Shown here piece after piece: positions 33,306 to 41,647 of a stretch of 64,000 bases of DNA. Source of the stretch: an uncultured Poribacteria bacterium (GTDB lineage Bacteria > Poribacteria > WGA-4E > WGA-3G). The notes below the pieces were generated by a model. The model searched no databases. It was not told the DNA's origin and saw nothing but the letters and a program-made list of their open reading frames with translations. Within the stretch, counting starts at the first letter, position 1. Every line of letters starts with the position of its first letter. The stretch lies in assembly GCA_951813545.1 (NCBI GenBank), contig OX638352.1, forward strand, positions 4,232,835 through 4,296,834. The letters are read 5' to 3'. The translations under genes were made by a program, and so were the position numbers.

Positions 33306-35216
33306 ATGTTTTGGGAAGAAGTAAAAAAACATTATGACGCAGGATCTGCACATCAATTTCTACTCCATTTTAATGTGCAAGACTTGTTACACGACGATGT
33401 CTACGGATACTTGCCCACCTCTGAATATCTCTCGGAGCAACTCAATGTGTTGGGGTGCGACCTTGTCCTCGGCTATAATACGTCGGAAGGTATTCATTTC
33501 CCCAATATTGGGCGATGGCGTGCCACCCAAAGAATGTTAGAGGTGATTCCAAAGTATGAAAAAACCGGTGCTTTCCATTTCCAGAGTATAGCGACATGGA
33601 TTGAGACATTTCGGCGTTTACGCGAAGTGGAAGACGCACATCTCGCTGATCAGGAAGTAGATCCACACATGGCACGCCGAAGAATCAATGCCAATTTGGC
33701 ATTTGACGAACCTAACAAAGATCCATTCGTCAGTATTGATCCCGCGCCTTCGGATGAGTTGCAAGAGAAACTTAATCATCTATTGCATCAAGACAGAGCG
33801 AGAGTTGGGTTGATTATTAACTTTTTGGAGCAGCTCGCGCCGAACGATCCTTCCTTGAGCAGTGCCTCTAACGATGACCTGCAACGCTTTTTCAATCAGA
33901 TGCAGAATTGGGCATCTGACTTGGAGGTACGAAAGCGGAAACATATCATTCTGCTCCTCACCCATAATACGTTTGATGTCCATTCAAATCTCACCACGAA
34001 TCCTGAAATTCCTCTCATAGAAATTCCGTTCCCCGACTATGACCAGCGCCACCATTTTATTGAGTACCTCCACGCCATTTCGGATGTTTCGTCACAAATG
34101 CGGAAGAGTCTCGGAGATGCGCGCGACAGAGAAGTTTTAGCACGCGAGACAATAGGATTGAATCTGTTCGGTATTCACGATGTTGTTCAACAGGCAGAGT
34201 CCACACAGCAGAAGGTGGGTGGTGAACCGCTTGTGCGTTACCGTCGTGAGAACCTCAAGGCTTTCAGCCATGGGGTCCTTGAACTCGGCGAAACCCACAC
34301 AAATCCCTCTGGTGATGGTTGGTATGTTATGCGGGTAATTCGGGATATCGCGGACGGTATGAGACATCGGGATCTGCGGCGTGTGCCACGAGGTATGCTC
34401 CTTCTTGGACCCCCTGGGACCAGCAAGGATTACGCCGCAAGGGTGCTCGCTGGTGAGGCAAACATGACTCTCGTCCAACTCCGCTACGCCAGTCAGGTGG
34501 GTGAGGTGACGATAAACATCAACGAGAACGGGAACACTTATGATCGGAATCTAAATGCCGCCATTAATTTTATCCGAGGCATTTCACCGACGGTTGTCTT
34601 TATGGATGGAATTGAGCAGGTATCACCACGTACCACGATGAATCCGGATGACTACCAACAAACGTTTCCTCAAGCCCTCGTGAATGCGATGAATGATGCG
34701 TCGTTACACGGCAGAGTGATATGGGTCGGGGCATCACAACGTCCAGACTTAATGCCGCCAATCTTTCGGCGGTATGGCGTTTTCGACACCAAATTAATCA
34801 TGCTACCCCCTGTCGGTGCAGGCAGAGCAGAAATTCTAAGAATATTCTGCCAAGGACAAGCACCAGGCAACATCAATTTTCACTCGCTCGTCGGCGGTTC
34901 AGAAACAGACGGGTTAACCTGGCGGGACCTGTTCTTAATTGTCCAACGTGCGAGTAACATCGCAAAACGCGATGGGCGCGATACCTTCACTGAAGCCGAA
35001 CTCCGTCAAGTACTAAACGACTTCATCCCGGATTATTCACGGGAGATGCAAATCTTCATGGGGTTATTGGCATTGCGAGAAGCAAACTCGCGTATAATGG
35101 TTCCGGACGGTTTGTTACCAGAGTACCAAGAATTTGTCGATGACAATCAAATTGATAAAACAGGGATTAATAGACGTTTGATGGAGCTGAGCAGTCAACT
35201 TGGCTTGAATATTTGA
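33306..35216 (+). CDS. AAA-type ATPase with degenerate Walker motifs
   Basis: This 636-residue protein has an N-terminal domain of about 340 residues (EVKKHYDAGSAHQFLLHFNVQDLL and TSEGIHFPNIGRWRAT) and an AAA module from about residue 355. The P-loop reads GPPGTSKD instead of GPPGTGK(S/T), keeping the lysine but not the Ser/Thr. Walker B reads VVFMDGIEQ, with glycine in place of the catalytic glutamate. A second region VIWVGASQRPDLM and FRRYGVFD correspond to sensor 1 and the arginine finger area. Hydrolysis is therefore doubtful; it may bind nucleotide only. It lies between two LamG genes. CGGAG precedes the ATG. The function is unknown. Confidence 0.8.
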   Translation: MFWEEVKKHYDAGSAHQFLLHFNVQDLLHDDVYGYLPTSEYLSEQLNVLGCDLVLGYNTSEGIHFPNIGRWRATQRMLEVIPKYEKTGAFHFQSIATWIETFRRLREVEDAHLADQEVDPHMARRRINANLAFDEPNKDPFVSIDPAPSDELQEKLNHLLHQDRARVGLIINFLEQLAPNDPSLSSASNDDLQRFFNQMQNWASDLEVRKRKHIILLLTHNTFDVHSNLTTNPEIPLIEIPFPDYDQRHHFIEYLHAISDVSSQMRKSLGDARDREVLARETIGLNLFGIHDVVQQAESTQQKVGGEPLVRYRRENLKAFSHGVLELGETHTNPSGDGWYVMRVIRDIADGMRHRDLRRVPRGMLLLGPPGTSKDYAARVLAGEANMTLVQLRYASQVGEVTININENGNTYDRNLNAAINFIRGISPTVVFMDGIEQVSPRTTMNPDDYQQTFPQALVNAMNDASLHGRVIWVGASQRPDLMPPIFRRYGVFDTKLIMLPPVGAGRAEILRIFCQGQAPGNINFHSLVGGSETDGLTWRDLFLIVQRASNIAKRDGRDTFTEAELRQVLNDFIPDYSREMQIFMGLLALREANSRIMVPDGLLPEYQEFVDDNQIDKTGINRRLMELSSQLGLNI

Positions 35217-35298
35217 TACCTAACAATCCTCTTATTTTCCTTCCGTAAGTCTTCTAAAACTGACCGCTGAGGGCTGACAGCTATTCTTCTATTTTTTC

Positions 35299-35327
35299 TT
35301 GACAGGTATTTTCCCGTTTGTTATAAT
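35299..35327 (+). promoter_or_regulatory. Perfect-consensus sigma-70 promoter for LamG protein 4
   Basis: TTGACA and TATAAT are separated by 17 bases; the start codon at 35363 follows 35 bases after the -10 box. Confidence 0.8.
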
Positions 35328-35362
35328 ACCTTATCTTTACCTATAAGGAGGAAATTCTGAGG

Positions 35363-36139
35363 ATGAAATTAACTATTTGCTTATCCATCGCATTGCTTTT
35401 GATGGTAACACCCTTCGCGATGTCTATTGGTCCAGCAGAGTTTTTGGAAGGGTTGGTGCTATACCATCCTTATGATGAAGGGAAAGGGGACAAAGCAGAA
35501 GATTTTAGCGAAAATGAACACGAGGGTGTGATTGACAACCCGAAATGGGTTAATGGAAAATTCGGGAAGGCATTGGAATTTGGCGGTCCAGGCAGCGACG
35601 TTTTTGTCACCGTTGAAAGCACTCCGAAACTGAACGTGGATGAATTCTCGTTTATGGCGTGGATTAACTCCGAGGAGTGGAATGGTGTACGCCAAATCGT
35701 CGGCAAATCCGTTCACGGCGGATGCGGCGGTAGGGTCCAATACGGCGTGTTCAGTGAAGATAATGTCTTCAAAATCCGTCTTGAAACCGAAGCGGGGCGC
35801 GCCGATATTGCAACTGATTTGCCTGAGACTGGGGAATTTGTGCATATCGCTTTCACGAATGATACCAAGAAGACCAAAATCTACTATGACGGCAAAGAGG
35901 TACAGGAGGGAGATACGCCCGGTAAACTTAAAGCCAACGAGGATCCGTGGCGGGTCGGACAGGATTGCGACCGTCTCCAGTATGTTTTTGCAGGGATTAT
36001 CGACGAAGTTCGCCTCTGGAATCGCGCATTGAGCGAGGATGAAATCAATACGTTTATGGATCAGGGCGTGGATGCACTCGCTGTTGAAGCAGCTGGGAAA
36101 CTTTCCACAACCTGGAGCCGCCTTAAAGCAGGGCTTTAA
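35363..36139 (+). CDS. Secreted LamG-fold protein 4
   Basis: This 258-residue protein has a signal peptide (residues 1-22, MKLTICLSIALLLMVTPFA followed by MSIG) and one LamG jellyroll: GLVLYHPYDEGKGDKAEDFSENEHEG, KFGKALEFGGPGSDVFVTVE, FVHIAFTNDTKKTKIYYDGKE and IIDEVRLWNRALSEDEI. It is the closest relative of LamG protein 3. The C-terminal tail is GKLSTTWSRLKAGL. AAGGAGG lies twelve bases before the ATG and a second GAGG directly adjoins it. Ligand unknown. Confidence 0.88.
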   Translation: MKLTICLSIALLLMVTPFAMSIGPAEFLEGLVLYHPYDEGKGDKAEDFSENEHEGVIDNPKWVNGKFGKALEFGGPGSDVFVTVESTPKLNVDEFSFMAWINSEEWNGVRQIVGKSVHGGCGGRVQYGVFSEDNVFKIRLETEAGRADIATDLPETGEFVHIAFTNDTKKTKIYYDGKEVQEGDTPGKLKANEDPWRVGQDCDRLQYVFAGIIDEVRLWNRALSEDEINTFMDQGVDALAVEAAGKLSTTWSRLKAGL

Positions 36140-36209
36140 GGTGGGATTAAAGTCGGAGTTCGTAAGATAATTTGTTCTACCAGCGAGGTTTAATGAAGTT
36201 TAATTATTT

Positions 36210-36303
36210 AAATCGGTAATCCCCAGGCCCGGTAGGTGCGGTTTGGAACCGCACCGGATGGAGACCAAAAGCACCACAATTATCCAAATCAAATTACCGA
36301 ATT
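36210..36303. mobile_element. MITE-like palindromic element, copy 3
   Basis: The ends are TCGGTAAT and ATTACCGA. The interior has a different palindrome (GGTGCGGTTTGGAACCGCACC), so members share ends but not cores. Confidence 0.5.
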
Positions 36304-36369
36304 ATTTTTTTAATCCTCATATAACCTCGCCTCTTTTCAAGAGGTACGCTTTCTGAGCGCGCCCTACTA

Positions 36370-37152
36370 ATGAAAAAAATGGCTGAAACTTCAAAAACAG
36401 TTCCATGTAGAAATTGTGACGCACAGATCGCGGTAGAGGCATTTGCTAAAAATTTCAAGGTTTGTCCATACTGCGATTACCATCACTATATGAGTGCTTA
36501 TGAGCGGCTTGATCTTATCGTAGATGCGGATAGTTTCGAGGAATACGATGCGGACCTTTATTCTATCGATTCGCTGGAATTTCCGGAATATCCAGAAAAA
36601 TTGGAACGAGATGTCGCGAAAACAGGACTCAAATCCGAGATGCTTTCCGGCATCGCCAATATCGGAGGTTATTCAACTGCTATTGCGATTGGCGATGTCG
36701 GCTTTATCGGTGGCACATGTGGCTCTGTCATTGGCGAAAAGGTTACTCGATGTATTGAGCGTGCGCTTGAGAATCGGTTGCCGTTGGTGATCGTCTCCGT
36801 GAGTGGTGGAATGCGGATGCAGGAAGGCACACTTGCTTTGATGCAGATGGCGAAAACCGCTGCTGCTTGCGCTGAGTATGCTAAATCGGGGGTTTTTTAT
36901 ATTTCTGTTGTCACCGACCCAACGTTCGGTGGTGCGACTGCGAGTTATACTTCGCTCGGCGATGTGATTGTTGCCGAACCGGGTGCGAGGATCGGCTTTG
37001 CGGGTCCGTTAGCCGTTGCAAGTCTTCGCGAAGAACTACCCGAAAACTTTCAGAAAGCGGAGTCGTTGTTGGAGCATGGGTTCGTTGATGCTATTGTTCA
37101 CCGCTCGGAGATGCGGCGAATGCTTACAGATATGATTGCCTTTGCCTCCTAA
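36370..37152 (+). CDS. accD: Acetyl-CoA carboxylase carboxyltransferase beta subunit
   Basis: This 260-residue protein is the beta half of the carboxyltransferase that makes malonyl-CoA for fatty-acid synthesis. The N-terminal zinc ribbon is VPCRNC and VCPYC (two CxxC pairs), followed by the crotonase-like core with GGTCGSVIGEKVTRCIERA, VSGGMRMQEGTLALMQMAKT and DPTFGGATASYTSLGDVIVAEPGARIGFAGP. No good ribosome binding site precedes the ATG at 36370; a second methionine three codons later is possible. accA is not in the window. Confidence 0.95.
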   Translation: MKKMAETSKTVPCRNCDAQIAVEAFAKNFKVCPYCDYHHYMSAYERLDLIVDADSFEEYDADLYSIDSLEFPEYPEKLERDVAKTGLKSEMLSGIANIGGYSTAIAIGDVGFIGGTCGSVIGEKVTRCIERALENRLPLVIVSVSGGMRMQEGTLALMQMAKTAAACAEYAKSGVFYISVVTDPTFGGATASYTSLGDVIVAEPGARIGFAGPLAVASLREELPENFQKAESLLEHGFVDAIVHRSEMRRMLTDMIAFAS

Positions 37153-37572
37153 TAAGTGGAACCATCTTCTCCTTTCTTTCCCTGTCCGAAAAATAGAACC
37201 TGTGTCTTGTATAATGTAACCCAAGTTGCCACTTAAAGCGTTGTAGATATTTAAACACCATTTCTGCTTGAAAATCCACGGGAATTTCAGTTACTATACT
37301 ATACACCTATCGCTTCTTCAAGTCTGATGAGGCTGCTACATAGGTATGGTTTCGCTGCGGTTAGAAACCCTGCCAGTGAAACCATTATCAACATGAGACG
37401 TTAATGAAAATGTGTAGTCATGCAATATTGCGTGCTTAAATAATGAGTGCCTCTGGTATCACACCCTACACATTTAGCTTTTGACGAGAACTACTGATAT
37501 TCAAATCGAAAACTGAAGCACACGAAACCGTTACACCTAATAATTCAAGTAGAGAAAGAATAAGGATAAAAC
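37153..37572. other. Intergenic region before topA
   Basis: I see no gene, RNA or clear repeat in these 420 bases. CTGATGA (37324) with a later GAAAC looks superficially like a hammerhead ribozyme core but its helices do not form. Confidence 0.5.
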
Positions 37573-39858
37573 ATGCCAAAGTCACTCGTCATTGTTGAAT
37601 CACCCGCAAAAGCAAAGACAATCGAAAAGATTTTAGGTAAGGATTACATCGTTGAATCCTCCGTTGGACATATCCGGGATCTGCCGAAAAAGGAACTTGG
37701 AGTTGACCTTGAGAATGCCTTCGCACCTAAGTATGTTTTGATTCGAGGGAAAGGGAAAGTCGTAAAGTTGCTCCAGAGCGAGGCGCGTAAGGTTGACAAC
37801 ATCTATCTTGCTGCGGATCCGGACCGCGAAGGTGAAGCGATCTGTTGGCATCTTGCCGAGGAACTCAAAAGGGCAAAGAAGCCTATCTATCGGATAACCT
37901 ATAACGAAATTACCAAAAACGCGATTTTAGAAGCGATCAAAGATCCAGGCGAGATTGATATGGCACTCGTTGATGCGCAACAGGCACGTCGTGTGTTGGA
38001 CCGGCTCGTCGGATACCAGATCAGCCCTATTTTGTGGCGGAGCGTTAAACCGGGACTAAGTGCCGGCAGAGTCCAATCTGTCGCGGTGCGCCTTATCTGT
38101 GAACGTGAGGCAGAAATCGAGGCATTTAAACCGGAGGAATACTGGACCCTCACAGCAACATTGACCCCGACTGAGCTTGAGCATTCTTTCCCAGCAAAGT
38201 TACATAAAATCGGGACAAAGAAGGGTGAAATCAATAACTACGGTTTCCGCATAGACGAAGCACGCGCTAATGAACTCGCTGCAGACGCAAAGAGGCACAC
38301 ATATCTCGTCGAAAAGGTCCAAAAACGGGAGCGAAAACAGAATCCAGTTCCTCCGTTTATTACGAGTACCTTGCAACAAGAAGCATCCCGGAAACTCCGT
38401 TTTGTTGCGAAAAGAACGATGCTTGTCGCCCAACAGCTCTACGAAGGATTAGAGATTCACGGCGAAGGTTCAATCGGACTCATCACCTACATGCGTACCG
38501 ATTCGACGCGTGTTGCCCAAGAAGCACTTCAGGCGGCGCGAACGTACATCGAAACAACGTATGGTGGAGAATATTTGCCGAACCGCGCCGTTAATTATCG
38601 GAGCAAAAGAGGAGCACAGGACGCACACGAGGCAATCCGTCCCACTGTACCATTGCGAACGCCTGCTGAGTTGAAACCCTATCTGAATGATGAACAGTAT
38701 CGACTCTATGAACTGATCTGGATGCGTTTCATAGCAAGCCAGATGAATCCCACTATTCTTGATGCAACGACAATTGATGTCAAAGCAGGTCCTTATCTTT
38801 TCCGAGCCACCGGTTCAGTTGTCAAGTTTGATGGGTTCAGGCGTATCTACATGGAGGGGAAAGATGACCCGATTGCCAATTCAAGTGAATCAGAGGAAGA
38901 AAACGTCAACTTGCCTATCGTTAAAGAGGGTGATGCGCTTGATCTGCGCAAATTAGAGCCGAAACAGCATTTTACACAACCGCCCCCTCGCTACAACGAA
39001 GCAACACTTGTCAAGATGTTGGAAGCAAAGGAGATCGGACGACCCAGCACCTATGCGTCTATTCTGTCAACGATTCAGGACAGAGGGTATGTCGCCAAAG
39101 AACGTGGGCGACTCTTGCCTACAGATGTTGGCAGACTCGTTAATGAACTCCTGATACACGGATTTCCGACGATCGTTGATGTTGAATTCACAGCGAAAAT
39201 GGAAGATCAACTTGATACCATTGCCGATGGAAAAGTCAAGTGGGCAGAGACGTTAGAGCAATTTTATCCACCTTTCCAAACCGCCCTCCAGGAAGCCCCT
39301 GATAAGATGTATGAAGCCAGAAAGGCGATGGAAGAACAGTCAGACGAGAAATGTGAAAAGTGTGGGAGCAATATGATTGTGAAGTGGGGTAGATATGGGC
39401 GGTTTCTGGGTTGTGCTAATTATCCAGAGTGTCAGAATATCAAACGTTTAACCGCCGCCGATACCCCCACTGCGGAACCGGAACCGACTGATACTGCGTG
39501 TGATAAGTGTGGTGAACCGATGGTTATCAGAGTGAGCCGCGCTGGCGCGAAATTTCTGTCGTGTAGTGGATATCCAAAATGCAAAAATGCAAAGCCGGTG
39601 CCAATGGGGATCGACTGCCCAGAGGCTGATTGTGATGGCTATCTTGGTGAACGCCGCAGCCGCCGTGGGAAAGTCTTTTACGGGTGTAGCAACTATCCGA
39701 AGTGTGAATTCTCTACATGGGATAAACCTATACCGGAACCTTGCCCAAAGTGTAACACCCCCTTTCTTGTTGAAAAAACCAGAAAACTGAAAGGCAGTGA
39801 GACTGTAACCGTGTCACTGAGTTGTCAATCATCGGATTGTGACTATACGAAAGAATAG
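37573..39858 (+). CDS. topA: DNA topoisomerase I
   Basis: This 761-residue type IA topoisomerase relaxes negative supercoils. The TOPRIM domain has E9 (VESPAKAKTI) and D82-x-D84 (AADPDREGE), and the nucleophile is Y306 in GLITYMRTDSTRV. Domains IV and II follow, with RYNEATLVKMLEAKEIGRPSTYA as the usual landmark. The C terminus has four zinc ribbons (CEKCG...CANYPEC, CDKCG...CSGYPKC, CPEADC...CSNYPKC, CPKC...CQSSDC). The length is normal. AAGGA precedes the ATG. Confidence 0.97.
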   Translation: MPKSLVIVESPAKAKTIEKILGKDYIVESSVGHIRDLPKKELGVDLENAFAPKYVLIRGKGKVVKLLQSEARKVDNIYLAADPDREGEAICWHLAEELKRAKKPIYRITYNEITKNAILEAIKDPGEIDMALVDAQQARRVLDRLVGYQISPILWRSVKPGLSAGRVQSVAVRLICEREAEIEAFKPEEYWTLTATLTPTELEHSFPAKLHKIGTKKGEINNYGFRIDEARANELAADAKRHTYLVEKVQKRERKQNPVPPFITSTLQQEASRKLRFVAKRTMLVAQQLYEGLEIHGEGSIGLITYMRTDSTRVAQEALQAARTYIETTYGGEYLPNRAVNYRSKRGAQDAHEAIRPTVPLRTPAELKPYLNDEQYRLYELIWMRFIASQMNPTILDATTIDVKAGPYLFRATGSVVKFDGFRRIYMEGKDDPIANSSESEEENVNLPIVKEGDALDLRKLEPKQHFTQPPPRYNEATLVKMLEAKEIGRPSTYASILSTIQDRGYVAKERGRLLPTDVGRLVNELLIHGFPTIVDVEFTAKMEDQLDTIADGKVKWAETLEQFYPPFQTALQEAPDKMYEARKAMEEQSDEKCEKCGSNMIVKWGRYGRFLGCANYPECQNIKRLTAADTPTAEPEPTDTACDKCGEPMVIRVSRAGAKFLSCSGYPKCKNAKPVPMGIDCPEADCDGYLGERRSRRGKVFYGCSNYPKCEFSTWDKPIPEPCPKCNTPFLVEKTRKLKGSETVTVSLSCQSSDCDYTKE

Positions 39859-39967
39859 TTATCAGTTACCTTGTTGTGGTCCCAAAAGTTTTGTGGACAT
39901 TACAGCATATCTGAACACCATAGCACATTAACTGACAATTGAAGACTGATAACCGACAACCCTAAAA

Positions 39968-40615
39968 ATGATACAACTACACCAAGTTAGTTTCAGTTAT
40001 GACGATCTCAGCGTGCTCGAGAAGGTGAGTTTTCGCGTGGAACGCGGCGAATTTGTGTTTCTCGTCGGTCCCAGTGGCTCTGGAAAGACGACGCTGTTGC
40101 GGTTGTTATATGCTGATTTAGACCCAGTGGGTGGTGATTTGAGTGTGGTTGGTCAACAACTTACGAGATTGGACAAAGTCAGTCTACCCTATTTCCGACA
40201 GAAGATAGGACTTGTTTTCCAAGACTTCAAGCTTTTGGCAAATAAGACAGTCCAGGAAAATCTAGCACTACCACAGCGGTTAGCAGGGACCCCACCACCG
40301 ACAATCAAGGAAAACGTGAACAAGCTTCTGAACCAGATGGGGCTACTTCACCATCAAAAGGCACTCCCAGCAGACATATCTGGCAATGAGCGGCGACGGC
40401 TTGCTATAGCGAGAGCTGTTATCAACAATCCTTTGTTATTACTTGCGGATGCCCCCACAGAAGGTTTAGATTTGCGTCTCTCACTTGAGGTGATGGCACT
40501 TCTCGATGCGCTTAACTTTCAAGGCATGACTATCTTCGTGGCAACCAGCGACCGGCAACTTGCTGAAAAATGCAATAAACGGATTATTGAACTGCGGGAT
40601 GGTGGCATCCATTGA
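39968..40615 (+). CDS. ftsE: FtsE-like ABC ATPase with degenerate catalytic motifs
   Basis: This 215-residue protein lies 41 bases before ftsX and resembles FtsE, which with FtsX regulates peptidoglycan hydrolases at the division site. Walker A is normal (GPSGSGKTT) and the Q-loop is present (VFQDFKLL). The signature is SGNERRR instead of SGGEQQR, Walker B reads LLLLADAPTEGLD where the catalytic glutamate of ADEPT is alanine, and the H-loop reads VATSD with serine for histidine. It should bind ATP but hydrolyse poorly, if at all. Identity as FtsE rests on family similarity and the ftsX neighbour. Confidence 0.85.
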   Translation: MIQLHQVSFSYDDLSVLEKVSFRVERGEFVFLVGPSGSGKTTLLRLLYADLDPVGGDLSVVGQQLTRLDKVSLPYFRQKIGLVFQDFKLLANKTVQENLALPQRLAGTPPPTIKENVNKLLNQMGLLHHQKALPADISGNERRRLAIARAVINNPLLLLADAPTEGLDLRLSLEVMALLDALNFQGMTIFVATSDRQLAEKCNKRIIELRDGGIH

Positions 40616-40656
40616 ATTCCTGCTTCCGTTAGTGCAACGTAAAAAACATACAAAAA

Positions 40657-41514
40657 ATGCGTTACCACTTTAAGAATGCGATATCTCATATAGCATGTGC
40701 TGGCAGTACGAGTATGATGAGTTTCATTGGGATCAGTTTCGTCACTGTCTTACTTGCGACTTTACTATTAAACCATTCTTTTATATTACAACAATCTGAA
40801 TTTAAAAGCCATGCCCCTACCCTTGTTGCATTTCTAAAAGATACCGTCAATGAGTCGAAGGGACGCGCCTTAGTCAGCCAAATAGAGAAAAACGGGCAAG
40901 TACTCGCTATTAATTATGCTTCAAAGGCAGAGAGTCTCGCTCGTGGCGAGACCCAGTTTCAGGATTTAGGGATCCTCATTAAGGAAGCGTTTGCGGAGAC
41001 AAGAGGTGTAAACCCCTTTCCAGCATCTCTCAAAATTTATGTAGACGAAGAATTGATAACACGTAAAGCATTGGAACAGATCGCGTTGGATATTAAAGCA
41101 CATGACGAAATTGAAGATGTGTTATTGACCGGACAGGGACAACTGAATGACCGCTTGCGAGATTCAGAGCGCACAACCTTAATCGCTATCGGGGCAGCAA
41201 TTATTGCCATCTGGCTCATTATCGGTTCCATTATTAATAAAACAGCGATTGCCCGTTCTGAAGAAATAGCTCTCATGAAACTCCTCGGTATGTTTCGCCA
41301 GTACCTCCTCGTTCCTTTTATCGCCCATGGACTTTTCCTCGGAGGGATTGGTGCACTGTGTGGGCTTGGTTGTTTCTATGGGATGTTTTATGTATTCAAA
41401 CCTCAATTAGGTGCAGTCGGTTTTCTAAGCATTTATCAATCTATTTTGGTTGTTATAGGGGCAATGGTAATTGGGCTTTTCGCGGGTTTTGCGGCGCACC
41501 GTAAATTTGTGTAG
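40657..41514 (+). CDS. ftsX: FtsX-like cell-division permease
   Basis: This 285-residue protein has the FtsX topology: an N-terminal membrane segment (FIGISFVTVLLATLLLNHSF), a periplasmic domain of about 130 residues, and three segments toward the C terminus (IAIGAAIIAIWLIIGSII, PFIAHGLFLGGIGALCGLG, SIYQSILVVIGAMVIGLFAG). The cytoplasmic loop ARSEEIALMKLLGMFRQYL is the standard FtsX/MacB coupling segment. It would transmit signals to cell-wall hydrolases in the periplasm. It is coupled with ftsE. Confidence 0.9.
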   Translation: MRYHFKNAISHIACAGSTSMMSFIGISFVTVLLATLLLNHSFILQQSEFKSHAPTLVAFLKDTVNESKGRALVSQIEKNGQVLAINYASKAESLARGETQFQDLGILIKEAFAETRGVNPFPASLKIYVDEELITRKALEQIALDIKAHDEIEDVLLTGQGQLNDRLRDSERTTLIAIGAAIIAIWLIIGSIINKTAIARSEEIALMKLLGMFRQYLLVPFIAHGLFLGGIGALCGLGCFYGMFYVFKPQLGAVGFLSIYQSILVVIGAMVIGLFAGFAAHRKFV

Positions 41515-41610
41515 CAGTCCATACCTACGCACACAAGCCCAACCGGGGTCCCCACCGGTTACTGGGAAGCGGCGGGCGCGCTGGATGAACGGAAGGGATC
41601 CTTCTTGACA

Positions 41611-41647
41611 CAACCTACCTAACCGAACCGCAAGGAAAAATAAGAAT
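41611..41647 (+). repeat. Leader repeat ending in a Shine-Dalgarno sequence before polX
   Basis: AACCTACCTAACCGAACCGC, followed by AAGGAAAAATAAGAAT and the ATG, matches the leaders of permease B and the nucleotide-sugar dehydrogenase. Just upstream (41533-41575) a GGGGTCCCCACCGGTTACT segment matches, inverted, the repeats at 49191-49312. Confidence 0.7.

Noticed and set aside
37324..37368. CTGATGA followed by GAAAC resembling a hammerhead ribozyme core
   Set aside because: Stem II cannot form next to the core (no G-C closing pair before GAAA) and no stem I/III partners were found.
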